Source: JBDZUZ01 sp040255445 (lineage in GTDB: Bacteria > Planctomycetota > Phycisphaerae > Phycisphaerales > UBA1924). From it: a stretch of DNA of 15,650 nucleotides. Position numbers and translations under genes: made by a program. The notes beneath the pieces are model-generated. The model was not told the origin of the DNA and did not search any database. It saw nothing but the letters and a program-made list of their open reading frames with translations. The DNA lies in assembly GCA_040255445.1 (NCBI GenBank), contig JBDZUZ010000093.1, positions 1 to 15,650 on the forward strand, written 5' to 3'. Shown one piece after another: positions 14,592 through 15,650 of the stretch. Positions within the stretch are counted from its first letter, which is position 1. The number at the start of each line of letters is the position of its first letter.

Positions 14592-15650
14592 TTATCGGTC
14601 GTTCGACGGGCCCGCCGGAGTCTCATCCCCGCCCCCACTGGGCACATCGAACCGGATGATCACCAGCGTCCGGGCCAACTGGTCCCCGCGATGCCGCGCG
14701 ATCGGATCGACCAGGGCAAGCATCGCCACCGGCGGCAGTCCCCACTTGATGGCGTTGCGGACCAGCGCTCGCGGCAGGGTCGGGCGGGCCGGGCCCGTCA
14801 GCTGCGAGGCATCACCGCCCCGAGGCAACTGCAGCACCTCGCACCCAAGCAGGAACTTGCCCGGCGTCTTCCCGAAGAACGTCTCAAAGAGCGTCCCGCT
14901 GATGATCAGGATCCCCAGCGTCAGCAGCACCACGATCTGCCCGTCCTCGCTCACCCACGCCGCGGGCGTGAGCATCTGCAGGGCCGGGACCCCCACTACC
15001 TGAGTCGCGATCGCGCCGGCCAGGATCAGATCGATCACCGATGCGATGAACCGTTGACTGGGCACCGCCAGCGCCGCATTCGCCGGCAGCGCGATCTGCC
15101 CGTCGCCGGCGTCGGGCCGGATCACGAAGACCAGCACAACTGCCAGCAGCACTACCAGAAAGACGATGATGATCCGCGTGTCCGACCCCGAGAGCGGATT
15201 GGCAAGCACGGCCGGGCCCTCGTAGAACACATCACCCCTGGCCAGCGAGATCTCGCTCAGGAGCCGCGCGGGCCGGGCTCGCCCCGCGGGGTTCTTCGGG
15301 TCGCTCCAGAAGACCAGCACGCGCGCGACATCGTCGAGCGCTGCGAGCGACCACTCTTTCGTGACATCGGGGACCGTCGCCACCTCGCGCCAGGCGGCGA
15401 TATCGGTGCGCAGCGAGCTGCCCAGCACCGTGACAACCCCGTCGCTCCCGCGCACCCCCGCGACGAACTCGTCCGCGGCCACCGCGAAACGCACATCGCC
15501 GGGCGAGGCCGGCACAGACTCCGCCGGGGGCGTCGCATCAAGTTCTTCCCAGATCGCAAGCGATGGGTCCTCGTCGGTCGCCGGTGTGTAGACCCACCGC
15601 CACGCCCGCACGCTCACCGCGTGGCGCAGTGCGGCCCGACGGGAGGGGCG
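14592..15650 (-). CDS. RDD-family membrane protein, 5' end outside the window
   Basis: The reading frame is open to the right edge, so the true start is probably outside; an internal GTG at 15617 gives 341 residues. Residues 1-145 of that form are a soluble region rich in short beta-like segments with Asp/Val/Gly, which I cannot assign. A strong membrane helix (about 148-167) follows. The RDD domain covers about 186-325: RFIASVIDLILA with its Arg/Asp pair (R189, D196), helices near 196-210 and 228-246, FETFFGKTPGKFLLG (244-258), and RALVRN (283-288). RDD proteins are mostly small membrane proteins of unknown or ion-transport-related function. A hairpin terminator follows the gene, so it may belong to a separate transcript from the flagellar genes. 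Confidence 0.8.
   Translation of the reverse strand, partial: RPSRRAALRHAVSVRAWRWVYTPATDEDPSLAIWEELDATPPAESVPASPGDVRFAVAADEFVAGVRGSDGVVTVLGSSLRTDIAAWREVATVPDVTKEWSLAALDDVARVLVFWSDPKNPAGRARPARLLSEISLARGDVFYEGPAVLANPLSGSDTRIIIVFLVVLLAVVLVFVIRPDAGDGQIALPANAALAVPSQRFIASVIDLILAGAIATQVVGVPALQMLTPAAWVSEDGQIVVLLTLGILIISGTLFETFFGKTPGKFLLGCEVLQLPRGGDASQLTGPARPTLPRALVRNAIKWGLPPVAMLALVDPIARHRGDQLARTLVIIRFDVPSGGGDETPAGPSNDR

Noticed and set aside
12862..15003. Plus-strand open frame of 713 codons
   Set aside because: It is antisense to the TPR protein and part of the RDD gene, with shadow-type composition and no recognisable domain.
1..15650. Mobile element, CRISPR array, tRNA or rRNA
   Set aside because: No transposase or integrase, no regularly spaced repeats, and no cloverleaf or rRNA-like sequence was recognised by eye. 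The two short tandem repeats are too small and too few for CRISPR.

Overview
The window is a GC-rich stretch carrying most of a flagellar basal-body/export operon on the minus strand, probably from a member of Planctomycetota (perhaps Phycisphaerae). That assignment is an inference from gene order, base composition and protein character, not a search result. All real genes except a fragment at the left edge read right to left, so transcription runs from high to low coordinates.

Right edge (14592-15650): an RDD-family membrane protein, cut by the window edge and followed by a terminator-like hairpin. Next (11390-14445) come a large single-pass TPR protein and a small FlgN-like coiled-coil protein. 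Then (8864-11386) there is a tightly coupled two-component pair: a soluble histidine kinase and a sigma-54-activating response regulator of the FlrB/FlrC (FleS/FleR) type. The structural genes follow in classic order: flgB and flgC (proximal rod), fliE (MS-ring/rod junction), fliF (MS ring), fliG (rotor/switch), fliH, fliI and fliJ (export ATPase complex), a membrane-anchored coiled-coil protein with a MotE/MgtE_N-like C-terminus, and the N-terminal part of a FliK-like hook-length protein. Several neighbours overlap by ATGA (fliH/fliI, fliJ/motE-like, motE-like/fliK), which implies translational coupling.

Left edge (1 to about 315): a plus-strand fragment of an unrelated ABC-transporter permease (BmpC/YufQ-like sugar/nucleoside type). 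Its homology stops abruptly where fliK loses its own sense, at about 296-320. fliK lacks its C-terminal domain and the permease lacks its C-terminus. This is either an assembly chimera or a genuine recombination breakpoint, and it is the main anomaly of the window.

The rest is a fairly canonical early-flagellar cluster. No CRISPR array, tRNA, rRNA, insertion sequence or recognisable defence system was seen. Points of second interest are the two flagellum-linked proteins of uncertain role (TPR protein and MotE-like protein), a 15-bp in-frame tandem repeat spanning the fliI stop codon, and two sigma-54-like motifs that abut the Shine-Dalgarno sequences of flgB and flgC.
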